Positions 39,283 through 49,403 of a stretch of 57,500 bases of DNA are shown here, piece by piece (position 1 is the stretch's first letter; every line of letters starts with the position of its first letter). The notes under the pieces are model-generated. The model saw nothing but the letters and a program-made list of their open reading frames with translations, did no database searches and was not told where the DNA came from. The translations under genes and the position numbers were made by a program. Source of the stretch: Symbiodinium natans (lineage: Eukaryota > Sar > Dinophyceae > Suessiales > Symbiodiniaceae). The stretch is taken from positions 167,501 to 225,000 of the forward strand of contig CAJNDS010002227.1 in NCBI GenBank assembly GCA_905221605.1, read 5' to 3'.

Positions 39283-39781
39283 AGGGCTTGGTCCTGTAAG
39301 GGCTGAAACCCTAAACCCTAAACTTATGTAGTCCCTATATACTAAGCAAGCCCCTAAATAACCCCAAAAAAACTCTAAAGTCCCTGATGCGGGTCCCTCC
39401 TTCGGTCCCTTGACTGACTGGCCCAAAACCCAAGGAAATAATAGTTGAAACTTTCAGAATAAACTACCTTATAAGAAGCCCCAAAAGTTGAAATGTTGGG
39501 TTTTGAGCCAGCAAGTAAACCAAAAACCCTAAACCCCTTAGATTTTCGAGCCTGGGGCTTAGGGCTTCGGGGTTAATTAGGGTTTAGGGTTCAAAGGATC
39601 TGGGGCTGTACGGCTTGAGGCTGCAGGAATCTGAAACCACAGCCTCTACAGCCTATGAACGAGGCTCGCATCGCCAACTCCTTCGCACGCGCTCCCTAAA
39701 CCCTGAACCCTGAACCCTGAACCCTGAACCCTAAACCTTACACCCTATCCCCTTAAACCTTAAACCCTAAACTCTAAATGC

Positions 39782-39862
39782 CTCGCCAGAGACATCGGCC
39801 CACCGGCGGACTTGCAACCGCTCCGTGAAGGTGGCAGTGTCCACGCGTTCGGTGTAGACTTC
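39782..39862 (-). CDS. TMEM151: TMEM151-like exon (VYTERVDTATF ... WADVSGE)
   Basis: An 81-bp exon, acceptor GCCGAG|G, donor GAG|GCATTTAG. VYTERVD and RRWADVSGE are two family landmarks at the expected distance. Confidence 0.68.
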
Positions 39863-40055
39863 CTCGGCTTAATGAGGGTTTAAGGTTTAGGGTTTAGGGC
39901 TTAGGGGGTCTGAGGGCAAAAGGAACCCTAAACCCTTAGCCCTAAACCACATGCCCGAATCCCAAACCCTAAACCCTAAACCCTAAACCCTAAACCCTAA
40001 ACCCTAAACCCTAAACCCTAAACCCGAAGCCCCAAACCCTAACCCACGCTGCGGC

Positions 40056-40099
40056 CCAGGAGTCTGTCTTGGTGCTTCCGTCGGGCTTGGTCACCACGC
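40056..40099 (-). CDS. TMEM151: TMEM151-like exon (VVTKPDGSTKTDSW)
   Basis: A 44-bp exon, acceptor TCCGAG|G, donor TGG|GCCGCAG. Phase 1 joining completes the Arg of ETRTR in the exon at 41026. Confidence 0.62.
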
Positions 40100-40484
40100 C
40101 TCGGATTTTCGAAGGCTCCGTAAGCCTTAAACCCTGTTCAGGGTTTAGGGTTTAGGGTTTAGGGTTTAGGGTTTAGGGTTTAGGGTTTAGGGTTTAGGGT
40201 TTAGGGTTTAGGGTAAACCCTCGAAACCCTTTTGAACCCTCTAAACCCTCTAAGCGCTCCAAACCCTCTAAACCCTCCAAACCATCTCTGAACCCTCGAA
40301 ACCCTCGACACACTCTGCATCTACACCCCTGCGAGCGAGCGCACGTGTGCTTCGCGGGATTTAAGCTGTAGGGTTCTGGGTTCTTTTGGATTTGCTTTGT
40401 CACTTTTACTGCTCAGTTTCGTGGCAACCCCACACTCTAAACCCCCAACCTTTTTGGGACATGTTATTCCTCATGCGAATCCCC

Positions 40485-40910
40485 TAAACCCTAAAACCCT
40501 AAAACCCTAAAACCCTAAAACCCTAAAACCCTAAAACCCTAAAACCCTAAAACCCTAAAACCCTAAAACCCTAAAACCCTAAAACCCTAAAACCCTAAAA
40601 CCCTAAAACCTAAAACCCTAAAACCCTAAAACCCTAAAACCCTAAAACCCTAAAACCCTAAAACCCTAAAACCCTAAAACCCTACAACCCTAAAACCCAA
40701 AAACCCTGAAACCCTGAAACCCTGAAACCCTAAAACACTAAAGCCCTAAAACCCTGAAACCCTGAAACCCTGAAACCCTGAAACCCTAAAACCCTAAAAC
40801 CCTAAAACCCTAAAACCCTGAAAACCTGAACCCCGAAACCTTGAAACTAAAAACCCTAAAACCAAAAAACCCAAAAACCCCAAAACACTAAAACCCTACA
40901 ACTCTAAACC
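40485..40910 (+). repeat. CCCTAAAA array (TTTTAGGG variant)
   Basis: About 28 near-perfect 8-mers up to about 40710, decaying rightward into CCCTGAAA and mixed units. The unit is the telomere motif known from Chlamydomonas. A second array of the same 8-mer lies at 49404-49675. Confidence 0.93.
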
Positions 40911-41025
40911 CTAAACCCTAAATCCCTAAACCCACCCTATAAACCCTAAACCCTAAACCCTAAACCCTAAACCCTAAACCCTAAACCCTAAACCCTAAAC
41001 CCCCACACGCTGCAGGCAGGGTGGC

Positions 41026-41083
41026 GCGTCCGCGTCTCGTGGTGGTAGCAGCGCGCCTGCACTTCCGGGATGGGTCGGCAGGC
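41026..41083 (-). CDS. TMEM151: TMEM151-like exon (PIPEVQARCYHHETRT)
   Basis: A 58-bp exon, acceptor GCGGAG|G, donor C|GCCACCC. CYHHETRT is the clearest family motif. It joins DYIEEVK upstream in phase 0. Confidence 0.7.
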
Positions 41084-41093
41084 CTCCGCGCGG

Positions 41094-41213
41094 CTTAGGG
41101 TTTAGGGTTTAGGGTTTAGGGTTTAGGGTTTAGGGTTTAGGGTTTAGGGTTTAGGGTTTAGGGTTTAGGGTTTAGGGTTTAGGGTTTAGGGTTTAGGGTT
41201 TAGGGTTTAGGGT
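41094..41213 (+). repeat. TTTAGGG array
   Basis: About 17 copies. Confidence 0.92.
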
Positions 41214-41679
41214 CTGTGCCTTTGGGTTTGTCAGGGCTTCTATAGGGCTCCGGGCTCTGGCTTCTGTCAGGTTTTTTCGCGATGTAGCGGCGCACACCGC
41301 ATAATTACCATGCTAAGCGCCCTTGGAGGGTTTAGAGATTAGGGTTTGGGTTTAGGGTTTAGGGTTTAGGGTTTAGGGTTTAGGGTTTAGGGTTTAGGGG
41401 TTAGGGGTTAGGGGTTAGGGGCTAGGGCAAAAGGGTTTTCGAGTTTAGGGTTTAGAGTTTCGGGTTTCGGGTTTACGGTTTAGGGCTTCCCGCACTCCAC
41501 GGCCACCAAGCAGTGCTACAGCCGAACGGCCCTTCTTTAACACGCGGCCTTGTAGTCATTCCAGCGAGCCCATAGCACGGGGGCTTAGAACCTAGGGTTT
41601 AGGGTTTAGGGGTTGACCCCTACCCTAAACCCTAAACCCTAAACCCTAAACCCTAAACCCTAAACTCTAAACTCTCTTA

Positions 41680-41815
41680 GGCTAGTTACATGGTCCCTTT
41701 GTATGGGCCCTGAAAGGAGACCTCTTATGTACCCCTCATATACTCTATACAACCCAATGGCCCATACTTCAGAATCTTTTCCAGGAGGTAAGGGACCAGA
41801 TTAAGGTGTAGCTAC
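41680..41815. mobile_element. Family D-like inverted-repeat element
   Basis: Contains ATGGTCCCTTTGTATGGGCC and the opposing GGCCCATACTTCAGAATC. The terminal half-palindromes match the element at 55251. Confidence 0.45.
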
Positions 41816-42360
41816 CCTTAGAAACTCAAAAAGTCTCAAGACTACTAGCCACAGACCTTAGCTAGGATGACCCTGAACACCTCCCTAAAAATATTCCTGA
41901 ATATGAGCCTCTTAAACCCAATAAGGGAAAAGCCAAAATGTCCCAAAGGCCTACCTAGTTAGCCTATGAACCGAAAGCTGATCAAGACTCTGCAAAAACC
42001 TATATGCCTTCGGCCCCAAGCACCTTCAACTGCTGTGGAACAACGCTGCAAACACTGGAGCCCAAACTCTGGACCTGAATTCTGAACCCTCAACACTTCT
42101 CTAAAACCTATAAACCCTAAACTCTACCCCCCCCCCCCGCCAAAAAAAAACAATTAATTCCTATTTCTAGCCGCTCGTGTAATCGTAGTGCCGAGAGTCA
42201 GTCACACGTTCTGACGTCGCATGAACCACATATGGACCGTCTGATTCCGACTGCGCGCTGGCGTCGGAGGCGGCTGCCCAAGCGGACGTGTGATACCGAA
42301 GTGGTTCATGTTGGCCGTGAGCTTCTCGGTTCATTGGCTGATTCATAACGGACGTTCCCC
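41816..42360. other. Unassigned AT-richer intronic sequence
   Basis: No repeat array and no clear exon. A minus-strand island at about 42270-42325 (KLTANMNHFGITRPLG) is open but could not be placed. Confidence 0.4.
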
Positions 42361-42439
42361 CTTGATGGCCGTGATGTCCAACTCCAGATTCGGGCCCCTG
42401 ATGCTGGTGCTATCCACCGTGGACTCCAGCCGCTTGATC
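42361..42439 (-). CDS. Unassigned exon-like island (RIKRLESTVDSTSIRGPNLE)
   Basis: AG|G acceptor at 42440; the frame continues LDITAIK. Coiled-coil-like. It lies within a TMEM151-like intron whose flanking exons join in phase without it. Confidence 0.4.
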
Positions 42440-42926
42440 CTGGCTACAGCACGCCAGGCATGGCTGACGCAGAGGCATGGTCCCAAGCTCTATCCGAAGT
42501 AAGTAGCACTTCCTGCAAGGCCAGGCCCAGGGCGTGGGAGTGCGCGCCCCGAAAACCAAAAAATCAGCGCCGCTGGAAAGCGTAGAATGTTGGGGCTTAA
42601 GGCTTTGTATTCTCCCCGGCCTTGAAGACGAAGCCTAACCTTCCTAGACCCCAAACTCCGAACCCAAGCAGGGTTTTGGGTTTAGGGCTTTGGGTTTAGG
42701 GTTTAAGATCCTGGGAAGCTTCCCCCATACCGACAAGGTTGGACCTGAACACTCCCCCAAAGCCCTTAGCCGTTCGTACTAAACGCTCCAAGCCCGATGA
42801 GCAAAGCCTTGCAACTCCTAAACCCCAAACCCTAAACACCCTAAACTATCCAAAGCCAAACCCTAAACCCTAAGCCCTGAACCTTCAACATCCTTCAACC
42901 CTAAACCCAAACTAAACCCATCACGC

Positions 42927-42959
42927 CTTGACTTCCTCGATGTAGTCCATGATTCGATC
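42927..42959 (-). CDS. TMEM151: TMEM151-like exon (DRIMDYIEEVK), 33 bp
   Basis: Acceptor CTCACAG|G, donor AAG|GCGTGATG, phase 0 at both ends. It matches the family helix just before the Pro-rich segment and the CYH motif. Confidence 0.6.
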
Positions 42960-43461
42960 CTGTGAGCCGCGTGATATTTGTTCTGGCTGGGGCCCTGGTG
43001 TTAAGGGTTTAGGGTTTAAAGTATGGTACCCAGGGTTTAGGGTTTAGGGTATTGTACCGAGAGCAAACGGAATGCTTAGACCGGAGCCGGAGGGACTATC
43101 GATTTCGAGCTTAGGGTTCAACCTTCACCCTAGAACCTGAATAGATAAACCTAGAACCCTGGAACGTTAAGGCTTCCATCTAATCGTGGGGAGTTGAAGC
43201 GGTTTAGGGCCTTTGCGGTTTAGGGTTTAGGGTTTAGGGTTTAGGGTTATGGGGTTATAGGGTTCAGGGCTTCGTGCTTAGGGAATGGGGTTAAACAGCA
43301 ACTCAGGCGTCGGCCGTGTGTTTGAGCCGTAGAAGACCGCGGGCAGTGGGGTTCCTGGAGGATTGGCCAAGGATTAGGGTTTAGGGTTTAGGGTTTAGGG
43401 TTGAGGGTTTAGGGTTGAGGGTTTAGGGTTTAGGGTCTAGGAGTTTAGGGTCTAAGGCTTC

Positions 43462-43526
43462 CTGAAGCCGTCCCAGACTTGGGTAAAGCCCTTGAAGGCA
43501 CGCTGGAGGCCGTTCGAAATGAGTGC
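43462..43526 (-). CDS. Unassigned exon-like island (ALISNGLQRAFKGFTQVWDG)
   Basis: A 65-bp open segment, acceptor CGAAG|G, donor AG|GAAGCC. It is flanked by TTTAGGG on the left and CCCTAAA on the right, the reverse of the usual arrangement. Confidence 0.4.
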
Positions 43527-43963
43527 CTTCGGGGTCCCCTAAACCCTAGACCCTAAAGGGTCTCCTTATCGCATTCGGGCTTCTCTTGTTTGTCGGTTTG
43601 AGCTTCTACCCCTAAACCGTAAACCCTAAACCCTAAACCCGAAACCCTAAACCCTAAACCCTAATGTTTAATAGCCTCCGCAAGCTGCCAAGGACTTCTC
43701 AAGAGGATCAGGAGTTGGAGGTTCAAGGTGATGAAGGTTCGGATTGCTGGGGGTTTAGGGTTCAGAGTTTAGGGTTTAGGGTTTAGAGGGTTTAGAGTTG
43801 AGGGTTTGGGTCCGTCGACCCTGGCGGCGTGTTGGATAGGTTTCTGGAGGGGGGGTAGGGGGGGTACCCCGGCAGCTTTTCCGTGGAGGGCCAGGCGACC
43901 CACACCGCGTAAACACAGGGCATCGGGGCTTTTTTGAAAAACCCAAACCACCCCCTTTTAGCC

Positions 43964-44090
43964 CCCCCCCCCCCCCCCCCACCCCCCCCCCCTACCCCCC
44001 CCCCCCCCCCCCCCCCCCCCCCCTACCCCCCCCCCCTACCCCCCCACTACCCCCCACCCCCCCCCCCCCCCCTCACCCCCCCCCACACTT
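43964..44090 (+). repeat. Poly-C tract
   Basis: About 115 of 127 bases are C with scattered T and A. It generates spurious Pro and Gly frames. Confidence 0.92.
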
Positions 44091-44439
44091 CAAGGATCGT
44101 AATCACCCCCCCCCCCACCCAAGGTCTGGCTGGCCTTTGTTCAACAAATTGCCCCATTTGGGTCCTGGTGCTACCCCCTACCCCCCCCCCACGTTTCACA
44201 GAGGTGTACTTTTTGGGATTCTGCCGAGCAGGCTGCGATGCTCTTCGAACCATGCATGCGATGAGGAAAGCATCCTTTGAGCCGACGAGCGGGTTTAGAC
44301 CTTTCAACTATGCTCTGGCGGGGTCGGCGGCTTGAGCCGGAGGCTCTTAAATTTAGGGTTTAGGGTGTACGGTCTAAACAGCCCAACGGATCCAAGGTGC
44401 AGCAATAGCGCCTCGAGGAGATAGACTGCCTCCAGAAAG

Positions 44440-44638
44440 GGTTTAGGGTTTAGGGTTTAGGGTTTAGGGTTTAGGGTTTAGGGTTTAGGGTTTAGGGTTT
44501 AGGGTTTAGGGTTTAGGGTTTAGGGTTTAGGGTTAGGTTTAGGGTTTAGGGTTTAGGGTTTAGGGTTTAGGGTTTAGGGTTTAGGGTTTAGGGTTTAGGG
44601 TTTAGGGTTTAGGGTTTAGGGTTTAGGGTTTAGGGTTT
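44440..44638 (+). repeat. Long TTTAGGG array
   Basis: About 28 copies (199 bp), with one unit shortened to GGTTAGG near 44534. Confidence 0.93.
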
Positions 44639-44639
44639 G

Positions 44640-45320
44640 GGTATCAAAGAACAATTGGCTGACAAGTCTGGAGAAGCTGCTCTCTACCTCTGAACTCTTC
44701 ACTCTTCAGCAAAACGCCTTACGAGCCCGCTGACTGAAGACCCCCAACGAAAGCGCAGCACCGACATCGTGACATGACCTTCATCGTCTAAGGCCAAACC
44801 CTTAAACCCCGCAACTCTGGATCAAACCATCCCGACCTCCCAAACCCTAAACCCTAAGCCCTACAAAGCCCGAAACCCGACACCCTAAGCTCTAAGCCCT
44901 AAGCCCCAAGCCCCAAGCCCCAAGCCCGCCCCAACAAAAAGGAAGCCATTAAACTCGAAGCCATCCACTCCGGAGCCTAAACGCTAGAGCCCCAAACCCG
45001 AAAAAGCCCATAACTCTAAACCCCAAGCCCTAAACCCATATAAACCCTGCACCCTAAACCCTAAAAACTAGAACCTCAAACCCTAAACTTTTGCAAACCA
45101 GGCTGGAACACCCCAACATGCGGTCCGGGGCACATACACCAACAGGAGGCCTTGGATTTCCATAATCAACTTCGTGGTGGTTGGGGAATTCGGCTCCCTC
45201 CGCAGTGCTTGAAGCTAGGTTGGCCTAAACCCTAAACCCTAAACCCTAAACCCTAAACCCTAAACCCTAAACCCTAAACCCTAAACCCTAAACCGTAAAC
45301 CCTCTAGAAACCCTCTGAAT
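44640..45320. other. Intronic sequence
   Basis: Degenerate CCCTAAA/CCCAAGC tracts. A minus-strand island at about 45100-45190 reads LIMEIQGLLLVYVP and is unplaced. CCCTAAA array at 45226-45292. Confidence 0.4.
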
Positions 45321-45321
45321 A

Positions 45322-45436
45322 CTAGGCCCATGAGTAACCTAGGAATAAAAAGGGTGCCCTTTTTAATTTTAAGGGGGTTATAAGGGAACCCCAACCCAAA
45401 AACAAGGAAATAAGGGCCTACTCCCGGTCCTAGAAG
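45322..45436. mobile_element. Family B element, copy 5
   Basis: Best terminal match of the family: starts CTAGGCCCATGAGTAACC and ends CTACTCCCGGTCCTAG, the reverse complement of which is CTAGGACCGGGAGTAG. Confidence 0.62.
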
Positions 45437-45962
45437 AATATTCCTACCAGAAGAATATTCCTAATTCGGATCCTCTTGAACCCAGATAGGGAAAATACAT
45501 AATATCCCCAGGGCCTACCTACAAAAGGGTTTTATGGGGGGGGGGGGGGGGGGAACAAGGGGGCCTAAGAGCTAGTATGTCAAGTTCGGGTGTAGGGGTG
45601 CAGCGCAGAGTCTTATTGGAGTACAAGCTTAAGGGTTTTAGGGTTTAGGGTTTAGGGTTTGGGGTTTAGGGTTTAGGGTTTAGGGTTTAGGGTTTAGGGT
45701 TTAGGGTTTAGGGTTTAGGGTTTAGGGTCGCTTTATGGGCCTTCCGGCTCCTTTTATGCCCCTATATAGGGTTTAGGGTTTTGGGTCAGAGGTGGTTTTG
45801 GAGGTTCGGGGTTGACAGGGTTTGCAGGATACACAAGGGGGTTTATAGGCCTTACAGGGTCTATAGAAACTAAAGGGCATGTAGGGTTTACAGAGTCTAT
45901 AGGGTCTGAAGTCAAGTGTTCGGCACATGTTTCCATTGCGGCCACCCCTCGTACCTCGTATT

Positions 45963-46055
45963 TTAAATGCTATCATTCTTTCGGCTCCTGCCGAAGTACT
46001 TCCTGCCGCCCTTTCTCCACGACAATCTCACAAACAAATCTTCCACCCACAGTCC
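45963..46055 (-). CDS. Unassigned terminal exon-like island
   Basis: From a CCAG|G acceptor it reads GLWVEDLFVRLSWRKGGRKY, then FGRSRKNDSI and TAA. Basic C-terminus; family unknown. The opposite strand is also open over part of this. Confidence 0.4.
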   Translation of the reverse strand, partial: GLWVEDLFVRLSWRKGGRKYFGRSRKNDSI

Positions 46056-46404
46056 CTGGCGACACAAGAAACCCTAGACCCCAAACCTGGACCCTGAGCC
46101 CTGAACCCTGAACCCTGAACCCTAACCCTAAACCCTAAACCCTAAACCCTAAACCCTAAACCCTAAACCCTAAACCCTAAACCCTAAACCCTAAACCCTA
46201 AACCCTAAACCCTAAACCCTAAACCTAAACCCTAAACCCAAACCTCACTCCCGGAGCCAAAGTCGGCCATATGGGCATCGCTGGGCTGCAGCTAAACCCT
46301 AAACCCTAAACCCTAAACCCTAAACCCTAAACCCTAAACCCTAAACCCTAAACCCTAAACCCTAAACCCTAAACCCTACACCCTAACCCTAAACCCTACA
46401 CTGC

Positions 46405-46469
46405 AGCCACAGAGTCGGCAGTAGAACTCCTCGAGGATGAACCAGGCAATGGCCAGCGTGGCAAAGAAC
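46405..46469 (-). CDS. TMEM151: TMEM151-like membrane-segment exon
   Basis: Acceptor GCCAAG|G. It reads FFATLAIAWFILEEFYCRLC, a membrane helix ending in an acidic/aromatic/Cys cluster as in the second membrane segment of the family. Donor GC at 46404 or 46407. Confidence 0.55.
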
Positions 46470-46508
46470 CTTGGCTTCATGAGCTGATTAGGGTTTAGGG
46501 TGTCTTAG

Positions 46509-46668
46509 GGTGTAGGGTTTAGGGTTTAGGGTTTAGGTTTAGGGTTTAGGGTTTAGGGTTTAGGGTTTAGGGTTTAGGGTTTAGGGTTTAGGGTTTAGGG
46601 TTTAGGGTTTAGGGTTTAGGGTTTAGGGTCTAAACCCTAAACCCTAAACCCTAAACCCTAAACCCTTA
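46509..46668. repeat. Head-to-head telomeric palindrome
   Basis: A TTTAGGG array of about 120 bp turns at 46629-46632 directly into a CCCTAAA array of about 38 bp, giving a long perfect inverted repeat with almost no loop. Confidence 0.88.
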
Positions 46669-46680
46669 CACAAAAAAACG

Positions 46681-46755
46681 CACACTCAACTCCTCAGCAG
46701 GCCACGCGAGCACCCGCGTCAAACACCGGGTCCTGCCGCTCGAGGCTGTGGCGGC
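46681..46755 (-). CDS. Unassigned exon-like island (WRGRHSLERQDPVFDAGARV)
   Basis: Acceptor TTGTAG|G, donor GTG|GCCTGC. Phase and composition are exon-like; it may belong to the TMEM151-like gene. Confidence 0.4.
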
Positions 46756-46789
46756 CTCTCCACCTACAAGTAAGCTGCTGCGGTGTTGG

Positions 46790-46990
46790 GGTTTAGGGTT
46801 TAGGGTTTAGGGTTTAGGGTTTAGGGTTTAGGGTTTAGGGTTTAGGGTTTAGGGTTTAGGGTTTAGGGTTTAGGGTTTAGGGTTTAGGGTTTAGGGTTTA
46901 GGGTTTAGGGGTTAGGGGTTAGGGGTTAGGGGTTTAGGGTTTAGGGTTTAGGGCTTAGGGTGTAGGGTGTAGGGTTTAGGGTTTGGGGTT
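46790..46990 (+). repeat. TTTAGGG array with TTAGGGG and TGTAGGG blocks
   Basis: About 28 copies; three GGGGTTA units and two GTGTAGG units appear in runs. Confidence 0.92.
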
Positions 46991-47100
46991 TGGGGGTTCA
47001 GGTGTGAGGGTTCAGGGTTGAGGCTTCAGGGTTTTGGACTCATTGACTCAGAGTTATGGGTGCATCTCGGCCCTTCAGCTATCAGGAGTCTATTCCTATG

Positions 47101-47214
47101 CTTGGTATCCCAGTAACCATATTATAATCAGGGAACCCTTCCTTTGGTTGGCTATTTTAGAATGGAACCCAGAGCAAAAAAAAACAAGGTAAAGGGTACC
47201 ACTGGGCTACCAAG
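47101..47214. mobile_element. Family A inverted-repeat element, complete copy
   Basis: A 114-bp element, ends CTTGGTATCCCAGTAACCAT and GGTACCACTGGGCTACCAAG, with the shared interior AAGGG and GGAACCC blocks. Confidence 0.72.
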
Positions 47215-47518
47215 TATGGCACGGAAACACCAAGAAAACGCCCCACCACCCCAGGGAGATCTGTCCCCGAAACTGTACCTTCATGGTGGGTGTGGGGCTT
47301 AGGCTTAGGGGTTTAGGGAAAAGGGTTTAGGGTTTAGGGTTTGGGGTTTAGGATTTAGGGTTTAGGGTTTTGAGGGGCGGGTTGAGGGTGTAGGGTTGCG
47401 AGGCGTGAATGTAGTGTACTCTCCCAAACCCCGGAGAACCATCCACACTGAACCCGAAACCCCCGAAACCTGAGCCCCCTAAACCCCCCAAACCCCTAAC
47501 CGTCAAACTCCAAAGCCC

Positions 47519-47708
47519 CCTAAGCCCTAGGCCCTAGGCCCCAAGCCCTAAGCCCTAAGCCCTAAGCCCTAAGCCCTAAGCCCTAAGCCCTAAGCCCTAA
47601 ACCCTAAACCCTAAACCCTAAACCCTAAACCCTAAACCCTAAACCCTAAACCCTAAACCCTAAACCCTAAACCCTAAACCCTAAACCCTAAACCCTAAAC
47701 CCTAAACC
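47519..47708 (+). repeat. CCCTAAG block passing into CCCTAAA array
   Basis: About eight consecutive CCCTAAG units, then about 17 CCCTAAA units. Confidence 0.92.
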
Positions 47709-47723
47709 CAAACCACGCGCTGC

Positions 47724-47775
47724 CTTCCGGCTGAAGCTGCAGGTAGCCACGGGAGTCCGGCGTCGGAATCCCGTC
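47724..47775 (-). CDS. TMEM151: Probable TMEM151-like exon (DGIPTPDSRGYLQLQPE)
   Basis: Acceptor CGTAAG|G, donor GC at 47723 or GA at 47727. The family has a short loop with GYL just before the second membrane segment. Confidence 0.45.
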
Positions 47776-47830
47776 CTTACGAGGATGTTCTTCTTTGTTG
47801 ACTGGTTTCGTTGTAGGGTCTAGGGTCAAG

Positions 47831-47936
47831 TTTAGGGTTTAGGGTTTAGGGTTTAGGGTTTAGGGTTTAGGGTTTAGGGTTTAGGGTTTAGGGTTTAGGG
47901 TTTAGGGTTTAGGGTTTAGGGTTTAGGGTTTAGGAT
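47831..47936 (+). repeat. TTTAGGG array
   Basis: About 15 copies. Confidence 0.92.
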
Positions 47937-48289
47937 TCAGGTTTTTGGGCTTAGGGATCAAGAACTAGGGTTTAGGGTTTGGAGTTTAGGTTTTAGGGTA
48001 TAAGGTTTAAGGTTTTTGGTTTAGCTCTAAACCCCCTAAACCTTCAACCCTACCTTGCCTCGGAAACCACAAACAAGGGACCTTTCGGGGCTGCCATCGA
48101 AGAAATCTTCTAGGGACAGAAAGGGGAAGCCCTGAAGTTTTCTAGGTTTGGGCCTCCCTAAATAAGAGCAGAAACCCACATCATCCCACACTCCCTATGC
48201 CCTCTAACAGCTCCAAAGCTTTAAGTCCTCTAAATGCACCTCCTACACCCTCTCAACCCGAACCTCAAATCATCTAAGCCCCTAAACCC

Positions 48290-48509
48290 CAAGCCCTAAG
48301 CCCTAAGCCCTAAGCCCTAAGCCCTAACCCTAAACCCTAAACCCTAAACCCTAAACCCTAAACCCTAAACCCTAAACCCTAAACCCTAAACCCTAAACCC
48401 TAAACCCTAAACCCTAAACCCTAAACCCTAAACCCAGCCCCTAAACCCTACACCCTACACCCTAAACCCTAAACCCTAAACCCTAAACCCTAAACCCTAA
48501 ACCCTAAAC
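48290..48509 (+). repeat. CCCTAAG/CCCTAAA array
   Basis: Five CCCTAAG units followed by about 25 CCCTAAA units, with a CCCTACA interruption near 48447-48462. A second array continues at 48609-48760 with six CCCTGAA units at its end. Confidence 0.92.
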
Positions 48510-48514
48510 CCTTC

Positions 48515-48590
48515 CTCGCCAGCCAGGTCTCGATTTTTACCAAGGTCAGATCGAGGCGGCCATTCTGTGCCAGGGAGGAGACGAAGCCAC
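48515..48590 (-). CDS. Unassigned exon-like island (SLAQNGRLDLTLVKIETWLA)
   Basis: Acceptor CTCAAG|G, donor AG|GAAGGG. The 76-bp island between two CCCTAAA arrays has a strongly protein-like reading. Confidence 0.45.
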
Positions 48591-48892
48591 CTTGAGCACG
48601 GGCTTGGATAAACCCTAAACCCTAAACCCTAAACCCTAAACCCTAAACCCTAAACCCTAAACCTTAAACCCTAAACCCTAAACCCTAAACCCTAAACCCT
48701 AAACCCTAAACCCTAACCCTGAACCCTGAACCCTGAACCCTGAACCCTGAACCCTGAACCCTCCAGGGTTTAGGTCTTAGTAGGCTCGCCTTTCCCCATA
48801 CCTTGTACACTAAACCCCCACTGTGAGCACCCAAGCAAGTCCGCAAGAGAAAGCGAGAGTTTAAGGTTTAGGGTTTAGGGTTTAGAGTTGAG

Positions 48893-48982
48893 GACAGGCA
48901 GGACAGGCAGGACAGGGAGGAGAGGGAGGAGAGAAAGAACAGGGAGGACAGGGAGGGGAGTGGGGGAGAGAGGGGGAGAAGT
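48893..48982 (+). repeat. Purine-only tract with GGACAGGCA units
   Basis: About 90 bases of almost pure purine built from GGACAG, GGAGAG and related 6- to 9-mers. Confidence 0.8.
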
Positions 48983-49125
48983 AGGTTAGAGACGCCTCAA
49001 AGAGCCGTTTCGGTGTTCAAGGGATCTCACCTCCGAGGGCATCGGGTTTAGGGTCTATGGTCAGCCGTAGGTCCGCAGGGTTTAGGCTTAGGGGGGGCGT
49101 TACCCTCAACCCTCAACCCTCAATC

Positions 49126-49157
<32 letters not shown>

Positions 49158-49403
49158 GCCCTCGACCCTAAACCCTAAACCCTAAACCCTAAACCCTAAA
49201 CCCTAAACCCTAAACCCTAAACCCTAAACCCTAAACCCTAAACCCTAAACCCTATACCCTATACCCTAAACCCTAAGCTTAGGGTCTTTTCCGAAGCTCA
49301 GCCCTACGCCTCCTTCCACCGTGGCTCCAGATTCCAGCGTGATCCTTGGCCCGGATCTGTGGGGAACTTTGCAAGTAACATAGGGGCCTTGTTAATTTTA
49401 ATA

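Larger units (their letters stand above)
34945..47775 (-). other. TMEM151: Span of a split TMEM151-family membrane-protein gene
   Basis: Minus-strand islands, joined in transcript order, give a Tyr-rich membrane protein. The order is a GYLQLQPE loop, a membrane segment FFATLAIAWFILEEFYC, DRIMDYIEEVK, then PEVQARCYHHETRTRVVTK, EEVYTERVDTATF, RRWADVSGE, and near the end KVICCVLCLSWPYRFWLSE. The CYH(Y/H).TRT motif, the following VY.ER.D, the DVS(G/K)E motif and the late hydrophobic LSWP(Y/L)R segment are landmarks of the TMEM151 family (integral membrane proteins of unknown biochemical function) in the right order and spacing. Exons are 33-81 bp. All lie on the same strand as, and inside an intron of, the CCDC146-like gene. 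Both termini are incompletely identified. Confidence 0.68.

Noticed and set aside
42290-42502. Plus-strand 70-codon frame
   Set aside because: The minus strand of the same bases has a better exon-like reading with AG|G acceptor and coiled-coil composition.
43934-44335. Proline-rich plus-strand frame of 133 codons
   Set aside because: Its first half is poly-C; the remainder has no start, family or splice context that I could support.
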